A stretch of 64,000 nucleotides of DNA, taken from positions 2,852,001 to 2,916,000 of the forward strand of contig NZ_JAUSZL010000002.1 in assembly GCF_030817535.1 (NCBI RefSeq), written 5' to 3'. Shown piece after piece: positions 40,594 to 48,841 of the stretch. Both the position numbers and the translations under genes were made by a program. Numbering within the stretch: position 1 is the stretch's first letter; the number at the start of each line of letters is the position of its first letter. Below the pieces are notes generated by a model. That model did not search any database, was not told where the DNA came from, and saw nothing but the letters and a program-made list of their open reading frames with translations. The stretch comes from Streptomyces sp. V3I8. Lineage in GTDB: Bacteria > Actinomycetota > Actinomycetes > Streptomycetales > Streptomycetaceae.

Positions 40594-41526
40594 ATGAGCG
40601 ACACTTCCCCCTACGGCTTCGAGCTTGTGCGGCGTGGGTACGACCGCGCTCAGGTGGACGAACGCATTTCGAAGCTCGTCTCCGACCGTGACAGCGCTCT
40701 GGCCCGTATCACTGCTCTCGAGAAGCGCATCGAGGAACTCCATCTCGAAACGCAGAACGCCCAGGCCCAGGTAAGCGACGCCGAGCCGTCGTACGCCGGC
40801 CTCGGTGCCCGCGTCGAGAAGATCCTCCGCCTCGCCGAGGAGGAGGCCAAGGACCTGCGCGAGGAGGCCCGCCGAGCGTCGGAGCAGCACCGCGAGCTCG
40901 CCGAATCGGCGGCCCAGCAGGTGCGCAACGACGCAGAATCGTTCGCTGCGGACCGCAAGTCCAAGGCGGAGGACGAGGGCGTCCGGATCGTCGAGAAGGC
41001 CAAGTCCGACGCCTCCCAGCTGCGCCAGGAGGCGACCAAGGACGCCCAGTCGAAGCGTGAGGAGGCGGACGCCCTCTTCGAGGAGACCCGTGCGAAGGCC
41101 GCGCAGGCCGCCGCCGACTTCGAGACGAACCTCGCCAAGCGCCGTGAGCAGTCCGAGCGTGACCTGGCCTCGCGCCAGGCCAAGGCCGAGAAGCGTCTCG
41201 CGGAGATCGAGCACCGTGCGGAGCAGCTGCGGCTCGAGGCCGAGAAGCTGCGTACGGACGCCGAGCGCCGCGCCCGTCAGACGGTGGAGACGGCTCAGCG
41301 CCAGGCCGAGGACATCGTGGCCGACGCGAACGCCAAGGCCGACCGCATCCGGTCCGAGTCCGAGCGGGAACTCGCGGCTCTCACCAACCGGCGCGACTCG
41401 ATCAACGCGCAGCTCACGAACGTGCGCGAGATGCTGGCGACGCTCACGGGGGCGGCCGTGGCCGCCGCGGGCGCTCCCGAGGACGAGCCCGCCACCCGTG
41501 GGGTGCCGGCCCAGCAGTCCCGGTAG
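40594..41526 (+). CDS. filP: FilP, intermediate-filament-like coiled-coil protein
   Basis: 310 residues, the length known for S. coelicolor FilP. It forms a cytoskeletal network behind the tip, gives hyphae rigidity, and binds DivIVA and Scy. The N-terminus MSDTSPYGFELVRRGYDRAQVDERISKLVSDRD resembles the start of DivIVA-type proteins; residues about 40-290 are coiled coil; a short Ala/Pro tail follows. The ATG at 40594 has AGGAAC upstream. A TAGGAT -10 at 40548-40553 suggests its own promoter. A true U-tract terminator follows at 41636-41666. Confidence 0.95.
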   Translation: MSDTSPYGFELVRRGYDRAQVDERISKLVSDRDSALARITALEKRIEELHLETQNAQAQVSDAEPSYAGLGARVEKILRLAEEEAKDLREEARRASEQHRELAESAAQQVRNDAESFAADRKSKAEDEGVRIVEKAKSDASQLRQEATKDAQSKREEADALFEETRAKAAQAAADFETNLAKRREQSERDLASRQAKAEKRLAEIEHRAEQLRLEAEKLRTDAERRARQTVETAQRQAEDIVADANAKADRIRSESERELAALTNRRDSINAQLTNVREMLATLTGAAVAAAGAPEDEPATRGVPAQQSR

Positions 41527-41596
41527 GCACCGGCACCGTCCCGGCAGGCACCGGGACGGTGCGGATCGTGGGTGAGCTGCAGGCCGGCTGTGGCCG

Positions 41597-41626
41597 GCTG
41601 CGCAGTTCCCCGCGCCCCTTCGGGCG
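41597..41626. repeat. Partial AGTTCCCC-type terminator repeat
   Basis: GCTGCGCAGTTCCCCGCGCC followed by CCTTCGGGCG: the left arm of the hairpin family also seen at 26872-26916 and 60703-60726, with a degraded right arm. It sits just before the filP terminator. Confidence 0.7.
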
Positions 41627-41635
41627 TACCTTCGG

Positions 41636-41666
41636 AGCCCCCTGCCTTTAAGTGGCAGGGGGCTTT
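41636..41666 (+). terminator. Intrinsic terminator of filP
   Basis: AGCCCCCTGCC (41636-41646) pairs with GGCAGGGGGCT (41654-41664) around a 7-nt loop and ends in TTT. An 11-bp perfect stem with T-tract is the most classical terminator in the window. Confidence 0.85.
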
Positions 41667-41687
41667 GTCGCGTTTTAGCGTGGGCCC

Positions 41688-42677
41688 ATGATCGAGGTCG
41701 AGGGGCTCAGCAAGCGGTACGGCGAGAAGACGGCCGTGAACCGTCTGACGTTCGCCGTGCGGCCCGGGATCGTCACCGGGTTCCTGGGGCCCAACGGCGC
41801 CGGGAAGTCCACGACCATGCGGATGATGCTCGGGCTCGACCGGCCGACCGCGGGGGACGTCCGTATCGACGGGCAGCACTACGACCGCCTCGACGACCCG
41901 CTCAAGCACATCGGCGCCCTCCTCGACGCCAAGGCCGTGCACGGCGGCCGCAGCGCCTTCAACCACCTGCTGTGCCTCGCGCAGAGCAACGGCATCCCGC
42001 GCGGCCGGGTGCACGAGGTCCTCGACACCGTCGGCCTCACCGCGGTGGCGAGGAAGAAGGCCAAGGGCTTCTCGCTCGGCATGGGGCAGCGGCTCGGCAT
42101 CGCCGGCGCGCTGCTCGGCGACCCGCGCATCCTGATGTTCGACGAGCCGGTCAACGGGCTCGACCCCGAGGGCATCCACTGGATCCGCAACCTGATGAAA
42201 TCCCTCGCCGCCCAGGGCCGTACCGTCTTCGTCTCCTCGCACCTGATGAGCGAGATGGCGCTGACCGCCGACCACCTCGTCGTCATCGGCCAGGGCCGGC
42301 TGCTCGCCGACACGTCCATGGCCGGCTTCATCCGGGAGAACTCCCGCTCGTACGTACGCATCCGGTCGCCCCAGCGGGAGCTGCTGCTCGACGTGCTGCA
42401 CCGGGCCGGGATCACGGCCGTCGAGGCGGGCGGCGAGACGCTGGAGGTGGACGGCCGGCGGCCGCAGGACATCGGTGAGCTGGCCGCGCAGCACCGGATC
42501 GTGCTGCACGAACTGAGCCCCCAGCAGGCCTCGCTGGAGGAGGCCTTCATGCGGCTCACGGCGGAGTCGGTGGAGTACCACGCGCACGCCGGCCCGTCCC
42601 TCGGCGACCCGCCGCCCACCGCCGTGCCCCCGCCCCCGCGCCGGGAGCCGTGGGGCGACGACCGGAAGAAGGGCTGA
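41688..42677 (+). CDS. ABC transporter ATP-binding protein (ABC-2 type, pair 1)
   Basis: 329 residues. Cytoplasmic ATPase of an exporter: Walker A GPNGAGKST, signature FSLGMGQRLGI in place of LSGGQ, Walker B ILMFDEPVNGLD, and H-loop SSHLMSEM. The C-terminal 90 residues end in a Pro-rich basic tail. TAGCGT (41676-41681) lies 6 nt before the ATG, so a leaderless start is likely. Its permease follows after 4 bp. It is paralogous to the ATPase at 43564, sharing nearly the whole nucleotide-binding domain. The substrate is unknown; proteins of this type export antimicrobials or envelope components. Confidence 0.95.
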   Translation: MIEVEGLSKRYGEKTAVNRLTFAVRPGIVTGFLGPNGAGKSTTMRMMLGLDRPTAGDVRIDGQHYDRLDDPLKHIGALLDAKAVHGGRSAFNHLLCLAQSNGIPRGRVHEVLDTVGLTAVARKKAKGFSLGMGQRLGIAGALLGDPRILMFDEPVNGLDPEGIHWIRNLMKSLAAQGRTVFVSSHLMSEMALTADHLVVIGQGRLLADTSMAGFIRENSRSYVRIRSPQRELLLDVLHRAGITAVEAGGETLEVDGRRPQDIGELAAQHRIVLHELSPQQASLEEAFMRLTAESVEYHAHAGPSLGDPPPTAVPPPPRREPWGDDRKKG

Positions 42678-42681
42678 CCCC

Positions 42682-43452
42682 ATGGCCGCGACCCAGGTCC
42701 TGAGATCCGAGTGGACCAAGATCCGGTCGGTGGCGTCCACGGTGTGGACGCTGGGTCTCGCCGCCCTGGTGACCGTCGTGCTCGGCGCGCTGATCTCGCT
42801 GCTGTCCAAGAACGAGTTCGACGACATGAGCACGCAGGACCGGCTCTCCTTCGACCCCACCTACATCAGTTTCGCCGGGATGAGCCTCGGCCAGCTGGCG
42901 ATGATCGTGTTCGGCGTGCTGGTGGTGTCGAACGAGTACAGCACCGGCATGATCCGCACCTCGCTCGCCGCCGTACCGCGGCGCGGCACGTTCCTCCTCG
43001 GCAAGATGGCGGTGGCGACCGGCCTCGCCTTCGTCGTGGCCCTCGTCACCAGCTTCGCCGCCTTCTTCCTCGGCCAGGCCGTGCTCGGCTCCCACAAGGC
43101 GTCGATCGGCGACCCCGGCGTGCTGCGCGCGGTCATCGGCGGCGGCCTCTACATGACCCTCATCGCCGTCTTCTCGATGGGCGTCGCCACGATGCTGCGC
43201 AGCCCGATGCTCTCCCTCGGCATCCTGATGCCGTTCTTCTTCCTGATCTCGGCCGTCCTCGGCAACGTCTCCGCCACGAAGAAGATCGGGCGGTTCCTGC
43301 CCGACCAGGCGGGCAGCAAGATCATGCAGGTGGTCGCCCCGCTCGACGACGACGTACCGTACGGGCCCTGGGGCGGCCTGGGCATCATGGCGCTGTGGGT
43401 GGTCCTCGCGGTGGCCGGCGGGTACGTGATGCTGAAGCGACGGGACGCGTAG
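42682..43452 (+). CDS. ABC-2 type permease (pair 1)
   Basis: 256 residues with six hydrophobic segments, starting QVLRSEWTKIRSVASTVWTLGLAALVTVVLGAL. The SEWTKIRSV..TVWTLG opening is shared with the permease at 44796, confirming that the two transporters arose by duplication. It has a conserved ABC-2 loop (VVSNEYSTGMIRTSLAAVPRRGTFLLGK), the cytoplasmic coupling region. The start at 42682 is 4 bp after the ATPase stop. Confidence 0.93.
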   Translation: MAATQVLRSEWTKIRSVASTVWTLGLAALVTVVLGALISLLSKNEFDDMSTQDRLSFDPTYISFAGMSLGQLAMIVFGVLVVSNEYSTGMIRTSLAAVPRRGTFLLGKMAVATGLAFVVALVTSFAAFFLGQAVLGSHKASIGDPGVLRAVIGGGLYMTLIAVFSMGVATMLRSPMLSLGILMPFFFLISAVLGNVSATKKIGRFLPDQAGSKIMQVVAPLDDDVPYGPWGGLGIMALWVVLAVAGGYVMLKRRDA

Positions 43453-43563
43453 GGCGGGATTTTTACCTGGCTTTGAAGGGAACCGTCAGCGCCCGGCTAT
43501 CCTCCTAACCCTTACGGGGGGCGTGTGCCCCGATGTCCTGAACCTTTTCGATGGGTGCGGAGA

Positions 43564-44799
43564 ATGATCGAGGCAGTCGGCCTGACGAAGCGCTACGGCG
43601 ACAAGACGGCCGTGTACAACCTTTCCTTCCAGGTCAGGCCGGGCTCCGTCACCGGCTTCCTCGGCCCCAACGGGTCGGGCAAGTCGACGACCATGCGGAT
43701 GATCCTGGGGCTCGACAACCCCAGCGCCGGGCAGGTGACGATCGGCGGCCACCCTTACCGCAGGCTGCCCAACGCCCCCCGCCAGGTCGGCGCGCTGCTC
43801 GACGCCAAGGCCGTGCACGGCGGCCGGCACGCCCGCAACCACCTGCTGTGCCTGGCGCAGCTGTCGGGCATCCCGGCCCGCCGGGTGGACGAGGTGCTCG
43901 GTGTCGTGGGGCTCCAGGACGTGGCGAAGAAGCGCTCCAAGGGCTTCTCGCTCGGCATGGGGCAGCGGCTCGGCATCGCGGCCGCGCTGCTCGGCGACCC
44001 GCAGGTGCTGCTGTTCGACGAACCGATCAACGGGCTCGACCCCGAGGGCATCCTCTGGGTGCGCAACCTGATGAAGTCCCTGGCCGCGGAGGGCCGGACG
44101 GTCTTCGTCTCCTCGCACCTGATGAGTGAGATGGCCGTCACCGCCGACCACCTGATCGTGATCGGCCGCGGCCAGCTGCTCGCCGACATGAGCGTGCGCG
44201 ACTTCATCTCGCACAACTCCGCCGACTTCGCGCGGGTACGCACCCCCGGCACCGATCCCGCCCAGCGCGAGAAGCTGACGGCCGCCCTCACGGAGGCCGG
44301 CGGCCAGGTGATGCCGGAGCAGGACGGCGGGCTGCGTGTCACCGGTCTGCCGCTCCCCCGCATCAGCGATCTCGCGCACGACGCCGACGTACGGCTGTGG
44401 GAGCTCTCCCCGCACCAGGCCTCGCTGGAGGAGGCGTACATGCGGATGACACAGGGCTCCGTCGACTACCGCTCCACCACCGACCAGCGCGCGGGCCTCC
44501 AGCAGCAGCTGCCGCCCGGCATGGTGCCGCAGCCGCAGATGCCGGTACCGGGACAGGGCCAGCCCGGCTGGTACGCGCCGCCGTCGCCCCAGCAGGGCGG
44601 GCAGCCGTTCGCGATGCCCCAGGGGCAGCCGCCCGCGGGCCCCTACGGCGCTCCGGGCGTCCCGGGCGCCGGGGAGCCCAACCCCTACGCGCAGCCCGCC
44701 CAGCCGGCGCCCGCGCAGCCCGCGCCCGTGCAGCCGCCGGCCGCCCCCGCGCAGCCCTCCGCCGCCCCCGACCTGACCAAGCCCGAGGACGCCCGATGA
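43564..44799 (+). CDS. ABC transporter ATP-binding protein (ABC-2 type, pair 2) with Pro/Gln-rich tail
   Basis: 411 residues. The nucleotide-binding domain repeats that at 41688: GPNGSGKST, FSLGMGQRLGI, VLLFDEPINGLD, SSHLMSEM. Residues about 310-411 are a disordered Pro/Gln/Ala/Gly tail (QQQLPPGMVPQPQMPVPGQG, then AQPAQPAPAQP), absent from the paralogue. The ATG at 43564 starts MIEAVGLTKRYGDK; GGAG is close upstream, and TATCCT at 43498 could be a -10 box. The stop overlaps the permease start (ATGA). The tail may recruit partner proteins. Confidence 0.94.
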   Translation: MIEAVGLTKRYGDKTAVYNLSFQVRPGSVTGFLGPNGSGKSTTMRMILGLDNPSAGQVTIGGHPYRRLPNAPRQVGALLDAKAVHGGRHARNHLLCLAQLSGIPARRVDEVLGVVGLQDVAKKRSKGFSLGMGQRLGIAAALLGDPQVLLFDEPINGLDPEGILWVRNLMKSLAAEGRTVFVSSHLMSEMAVTADHLIVIGRGQLLADMSVRDFISHNSADFARVRTPGTDPAQREKLTAALTEAGGQVMPEQDGGLRVTGLPLPRISDLAHDADVRLWELSPHQASLEEAYMRMTQGSVDYRSTTDQRAGLQQQLPPGMVPQPQMPVPGQGQPGWYAPPSPQQGGQPFAMPQGQPPAGPYGAPGVPGAGEPNPYAQPAQPAPAQPAPVQPPAAPAQPSAAPDLTKPEDAR

Positions 44800-45641
44800 G
44801 CACGCCCCAGCCGCAGACGCACCAGCAGGCCGCCCCTGCCCCGAACTGGCAGCAGGCGCCCGGGACCTCGTACACCTCGCCGATCCCGATCGTCCGCACC
44901 CATCTCGGACACGCGCTCGCCTCGGAGTGGACGAAGATCAAGTCGGTGCGCTCCACGGTGTGGACGCTCGGCGTCTTCCTGCTCCTGGTCGTGGGGATCG
45001 GCCTCCTCGTCGCCGCCAACACGAGCGACAACGACTACGGGGACGTCCCCTATACGATCCCGGCCTTCTTCGGACTGATCCTCGGGCAGATCTGCCTGAT
45101 CACCCTGGGCGTGCTCGTCGTCTCGTCCGAGTACGGCACGGGCATGATCCGTACCACGTTCACGGCCTCGCCGCAGCGCCACCGGGTGCTCACCGCGAAG
45201 CTGCTGATCTTCTTCGCCGTCGCGTTCGTCGTGTCGGCCCTCGCCATCGGGTTCGTCGGCCTCATCACGTCGGGCCTGCACAGCGGGGCGTCGGACACCG
45301 CGTGGGGCGGGACCGTCCTGAAGGGCGCGCTCTACGTGTCGCTGCTCGGCGTGCTGGCGCTCGCCGTGGGGTCGATGCTGCGGCACTCCGCGGGCGCGAT
45401 CACCGCGATGCTCGGCCTGGTGCTCGTCCCGGCGATCCTGCCCGCGTTCCTGATGATCTCCGACAGCATGCGCACGCTCGGCGAGAAGATGATGGACTAC
45501 GCCGCCCCGAACGCGCTCGCCAAGATCTTCGAGCTCGACACGGACAACGGGACCGGCGGCCCGCAGCTCCTCCTGCTCGTCTGTGTGACGGCGGCGGCCA
45601 TCGCGGGCGCCTACACGCTCCTGGAGCGGCGCGACGTGTAG
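44796..45641 (+). CDS. ABC-2 type permease (pair 2)
   Basis: 281 residues. A Gln/Pro-rich N-terminal extension of about 40 residues (MSTPQPQTHQQAAPAPNW) precedes SEWTKIKSVRSTVWTLG and six hydrophobic segments. The coupling loop is VVSSEYGTGMIRTTFTASPQRHRVLTAK. Both halves of this second transporter carry disordered Pro/Gln segments that the first pair lacks. It is translationally coupled to its ATPase by a 4-bp overlap and is convergent with the small zinc-ribbon-like gene 28 bp away. Confidence 0.93.
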   Translation: MSTPQPQTHQQAAPAPNWQQAPGTSYTSPIPIVRTHLGHALASEWTKIKSVRSTVWTLGVFLLLVVGIGLLVAANTSDNDYGDVPYTIPAFFGLILGQICLITLGVLVVSSEYGTGMIRTTFTASPQRHRVLTAKLLIFFAVAFVVSALAIGFVGLITSGLHSGASDTAWGGTVLKGALYVSLLGVLALAVGSMLRHSAGAITAMLGLVLVPAILPAFLMISDSMRTLGEKMMDYAAPNALAKIFELDTDNGTGGPQLLLLVCVTAAAIAGAYTLLERRDV

Positions 45642-45669
45642 CAGGAACGTGCCGTCGCCGCCCGAGGCC

Positions 45670-45999
45670 TCAGAACCTCGGCGCGTTCCGGGACCGCTGC
45701 ACCCTCGTGGTGCGGCGGTCCTTCGCGTTCCAGCAGGCCTTGTGCCAGTGGCGGCGCTCGTCCACCCCGGAGTGCTCGGGCCAGGCCACCACGTGCGGGA
45801 CGCCGGAGGGGATCTGCTGGTCGCAGCCGGGGCAGCGGTACGTCTTGCCCTGCGCGCTCGCGCCCGCCACGTGCCGTACGCTCCAGGACTCGCCCTGCCA
45901 GCTCTCCGAGGACTGCCAGCCCCCGTACCGGCCGGACGGATCCTCGTCCGCGCTCCGGCCGGAGCCATCGGCACGGGGGCGGTTGCGGCGCGGGGACAC
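45670..45999 (-). CDS. Small zinc-ribbon-like protein
   Basis: 109 residues. The GTG at 45999 is preceded by GAGGTG 4 nt away. Basic N-terminus (MSPRRNRPRADGS), Trp/Ser stretch, then a probable metal site: CPGC at about residues 55-58 and HWHKACW near residue 90. This Cys2 plus His/Cys arrangement looks like a treble-clef or HNH-type finger, but no nuclease catalytic motif is certain. It ends basic (RRTTRVQRSRN), compatible with nucleic acid binding. Single gene; function unknown. Confidence 0.78.
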   Translation of the reverse strand: MSPRRNRPRADGSGRSADEDPSGRYGGWQSSESWQGESWSVRHVAGASAQGKTYRCPGCDQQIPSGVPHVVAWPEHSGVDERRHWHKACWNAKDRRTTRVQRSRNAPRF

Positions 46000-46225
46000 A
46001 GGACACCTCACGGAGCTGTACAGGGGGCGGGGCGGCACGGGCTGCGCCCAGCCTACGCGGAGCACCCAGGGGTGCGCGTACGTCACCAAACCCTACGGAA
46101 TCCCCGCACCGACGGCCCATTCTCCAGACAATCCGCCAATCTCCACGCCAAGCCGTGTCCTTGGCACGTGTCAGGCAGTTATGCGAGGTGGGGGAGCCGC
46201 GTCGGCCCAAGGAAGCAGGAGTGCG

Positions 46226-47260
46226 ATGCGCGTAGGAAGTTTTGTTCTGGCGGCCCAGTTTCCCGGTCAGGGACAGGGCGAGGCCCTGCACCGCGCGGTG
46301 CGGTCCGCGGAGGTCGCCGAGGAGGCCGGGCTCGATGCGGTGTGGCTGGCCGAGCACCATTTCGTGCCGTACGGGACGTGCCCGTCGGCCGTGACGCTCG
46401 CGGCGTTACTGCTCGGCCGCACCCGGCGCATCCGGGTGGGCACGGCGGTCAGTGTGCTGCCCACCGTGCACCCGGTGGCACTCGGCGAGCAGACCGCGCT
46501 GCTGCACGTGACGTCGGGCGGACGGTTCTCGCTCGGCGTGGGGCGGGGCGGGCCCTGGGTCGACCTCGAGGTCTTCGGGACGGGACTCGAGGCGTACGAG
46601 AAGGGGTTCCCGGAATCACTCGATCTGCTGGTCCGGTGGCTGCGCCGGCCGGCCGTGGCGGGCGGCTCCGAGCGCTTCGGCTTCCGCGAGGTGGCCGTCG
46701 TACCGAGGCCGTCGCAGGCCCTGACGGGCGGCGAGGGTCCCGAGGTGATCGTCGCCTGCACCTCGCCGTCGAGCGTCAGGACGGCCGCCGAGCGCGGACT
46801 GCCGATGCTGCTCGGCATGCACGTGGGGGACGAGGAGAAGGCGGAGATGGTCGCGCTGTGGCGTACGCACGCGCGCGCCTCGGGGCGCTCCCCCGACGAG
46901 ATCGCGGGCGCCGGCGCCTCCCATGTGTCGGCCGGCGTCGCGCAGATCGCGGACCGGCGGACGGACGCCGTCGAGTCGCTCCAGAAGGCCATGCCGGGAT
47001 GGCTCAAACAAGGGCTCGATGCGCATGTGACGGTGGACGGCCGCAAGCGCACGATGCGCGATCCGCTGGCCTACACGGAACTCCTGTGCGGACTCCACCC
47101 GGTGGGTACGCCCCAGCTGTGCGCGGACCGCCTCGCGGCGACCTCCGAACGCACGGGGATCACCCGCTTCGCCCTCCTCGTGGAAGGCTCGGGCGACCTG
47201 GACGCCACGGAGGAGAACGTCCGGCGGCTGGGGGGCGAGGTACTGCCACGCCTGCGGTGA
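46226..47260 (+). CDS. Luciferase-like flavin monooxygenase with a TTA codon
   Basis: 344 residues, bacterial-luciferase (TIM barrel) fold: VGSFVLAAQFPGQGQGEALHRAVRSAEVAEEAGLDAVWLAEHH, RIRVGTAVSVLPTVHPVALGEQTALL, GGRFSLGVGRGG. Such enzymes use FMNH2 or F420H2 to oxidise varied substrates; which one is unclear. The ATG at 46226 has AGGAG upstream. Leucine 61 is encoded by TTA (46406-46408), the only in-frame TTA I found in the window, so translation may depend on the bldA tRNA and be limited to late growth. Single gene. Confidence 0.9.
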   Translation: MRVGSFVLAAQFPGQGQGEALHRAVRSAEVAEEAGLDAVWLAEHHFVPYGTCPSAVTLAALLLGRTRRIRVGTAVSVLPTVHPVALGEQTALLHVTSGGRFSLGVGRGGPWVDLEVFGTGLEAYEKGFPESLDLLVRWLRRPAVAGGSERFGFREVAVVPRPSQALTGGEGPEVIVACTSPSSVRTAAERGLPMLLGMHVGDEEKAEMVALWRTHARASGRSPDEIAGAGASHVSAGVAQIADRRTDAVESLQKAMPGWLKQGLDAHVTVDGRKRTMRDPLAYTELLCGLHPVGTPQLCADRLAATSERTGITRFALLVEGSGDLDATEENVRRLGGEVLPRLR

Positions 47261-47406
47261 GCGGGACCCGCGCCCCGGCCAGGGCGCGAGGACCCGGCTC
47301 CGCCGACCCGTGGTCCGGGCCCTGGGGCCCGGACCACGGGAAACCCGCCGCTCCCGTACAGAACACCTCCCGCGTACGGAGCGGCGAGCCGTGCGACGTC
47401 AACGCG

Positions 47407-47799
47407 TCAGCAGTCCCGGAACTCCGGCGACTGGTTCAGCAGTTGACTGCGCACCGACGTGAAGCGGGCCAGGGTGTCGTCCACCGAGCCGTCCAGCGGG
47501 AACACTGCCACCCGGTGGCAGTTCTGGAAGGCCAGCCGCACCCCGAAGTGCCGCTGCAGCGCACCTCGTATCGCGTCGCTCGCGAGGGCACGCAGCAGTT
47601 GGCCCCGCGCGTGCTCGTCCGGCGGCGGCGTCTGGTTGTCGGCGAAGTTGCCGCCGTCCACCTTCAGCTGGGCCACCAGGGAGCTGATCATCTCCCACGC
47701 GTAGGGCAGGGAGGTCCGGACGCAGTCGACGAATTCCGCTTCGTCGACCTCGCCTCGCTCGGCCTTTTCGAGTAGGGCCGGTGAGACGTCCAGCGACAT
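47407..47799 (-). CDS. Conserved hypothetical protein, 130 residues
   Basis: The ATG at 47799 has AGGAGAA directly upstream. Acidic helical N-terminus (MSLDVSPALLEKAERGEVDEAEFVDCVRTSLPYAWEMISSLVAQL), then a mixed region with GALQRHFGVRLAFQNCHRVAVFPLDGS. It has no signal peptide or membrane helix. I recall an orthologue of this kind beside nucS in Streptomyces but no function. Single gene, convergent with the monooxygenase and divergent from nucS by 287 bp. Confidence 0.82.
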   Translation of the reverse strand: MSLDVSPALLEKAERGEVDEAEFVDCVRTSLPYAWEMISSLVAQLKVDGGNFADNQTPPPDEHARGQLLRALASDAIRGALQRHFGVRLAFQNCHRVAVFPLDGSVDDTLARFTSVRSQLLNQSPEFRDC

Positions 47800-48086
47800 G
47801 GGTTCTCCTCTCGCACCCCCTCGGCCGAGGGGGCTGACGGACAGGCAAGGGGGACCGCGACGCGACCACGCTGCGTACATGCGTCGCGACCTCCGGTTTA
47901 TACGTTAGGCAACTGTTCGTGGCCGCACCAGGACATTGCGCACACGGCGAGGACCCGACGTGCACACAACCGGCCACTTCCGAACAGGGCTTATCCGGGG
48001 AAACAGGGACGACGGGCCGGGCCGCGGCCGCCGGGCCTCCCGGGCGGATCGCGCCGACCCGTGCCGGTCGAGTAGCGTTGCCGACC

Positions 48087-48758
48087 ATGCGTCTCGTCAT
48101 TGCCCGCTGCTCCGTCGACTACGCGGGCCGGCTCACCGCCCATCTCCCCTCGGCCCCTCGCCTGATCCTCGTGAAGGCGGACGGGAGTGTCTCGATCCAT
48201 GCGGACGACCGGGCCTACAAGCCCCTCAACTGGATGTCGCCGCCCTGCACGCTGAAGGAGGGTTCGGGGGACGACGAAGGCGTCTGGACGGTCGTCAACA
48301 AGGCCGGTGAGAAGCTCATCATCACCATGGAGGAGGTCCTCCACGACTCCTCGCACGAGCTCGGCGTCGACCCCGGCCTGATCAAGGACGGTGTGGAGGC
48401 GCACCTGCAGGAGCTCCTCGCCGACCGCATCGAGACCCTCGGTGAGGGCTACTCGCTGATCCGCCGCGAGTACATGACGGCCATCGGCCCGGTCGACATC
48501 CTGTGCCGCGACGCGAACGGCGGGACCGTCGCCGTGGAGATCAAGCGGCGCGGTGAGATCGACGGCGTGGAGCAACTGACGCGCTACCTGGACCTGTTGA
48601 ACCGCGACCCGCACCTCGCGCCGGTCCGCGGCATCTTCGCGGCCCAGGAGATCAAGCCCCAGGCGCGGGTCCTCGCCACCGACCGGGGCATCGGCTGCAC
48701 GGTCCTCGACTACAACGCGCTGCGGGGCATCGAGGACGACAAGCTGCGGCTGTTCTGA
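48087..48758 (+). CDS. nucS: Mismatch-specific endonuclease NucS/EndoMS
   Basis: 223 residues. Replaces MutS/MutL in actinobacteria by cutting both strands at mismatches and keeps mutation rate low. N-terminal dimer/DNA-binding domain (about 1-110), and C-terminal RecB-like nuclease with VDILC (Asp137), VAVEIKRRG (Glu151, Lys153) and GVEQLTRYL. The C-terminus DDKLRLF is the type that contacts the sliding clamp. TAGCGT (48073-48078) lies 8 nt before the ATG and no ribosome site is seen, so it may be leaderless. Confidence 0.96.
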   Translation: MRLVIARCSVDYAGRLTAHLPSAPRLILVKADGSVSIHADDRAYKPLNWMSPPCTLKEGSGDDEGVWTVVNKAGEKLIITMEEVLHDSSHELGVDPGLIKDGVEAHLQELLADRIETLGEGYSLIRREYMTAIGPVDILCRDANGGTVAVEIKRRGEIDGVEQLTRYLDLLNRDPHLAPVRGIFAAQEIKPQARVLATDRGIGCTVLDYNALRGIEDDKLRLF

Positions 48759-48785
48759 CCGCGGCGGGGCATACGTACGGCACGG

Positions 48786-48822
48786 CGGTGGGCCGGGTCC
48801 TGGGAGAGGACCCGGCCCACCG
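48786..48822. terminator. Bidirectional terminator between nucS and the ATPase gene
   Basis: CGGTGGGCCGGGTCC (48786-48800) and GGACCCGGCCCACCG (48808-48822) pair perfectly over 15 bp with a 7-nt loop, between convergent stops. Confidence 0.85.
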
Positions 48823-48841
48823 TCATGCCGTGCCGGACAGC

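Noticed and set aside
47850..47890. GCGACGC ... GCGTCGC inverted repeat upstream of the 130-residue hypothetical gene
   Set aside because: Seven-bp GC-only arms with a long spacer are common by chance in this composition.
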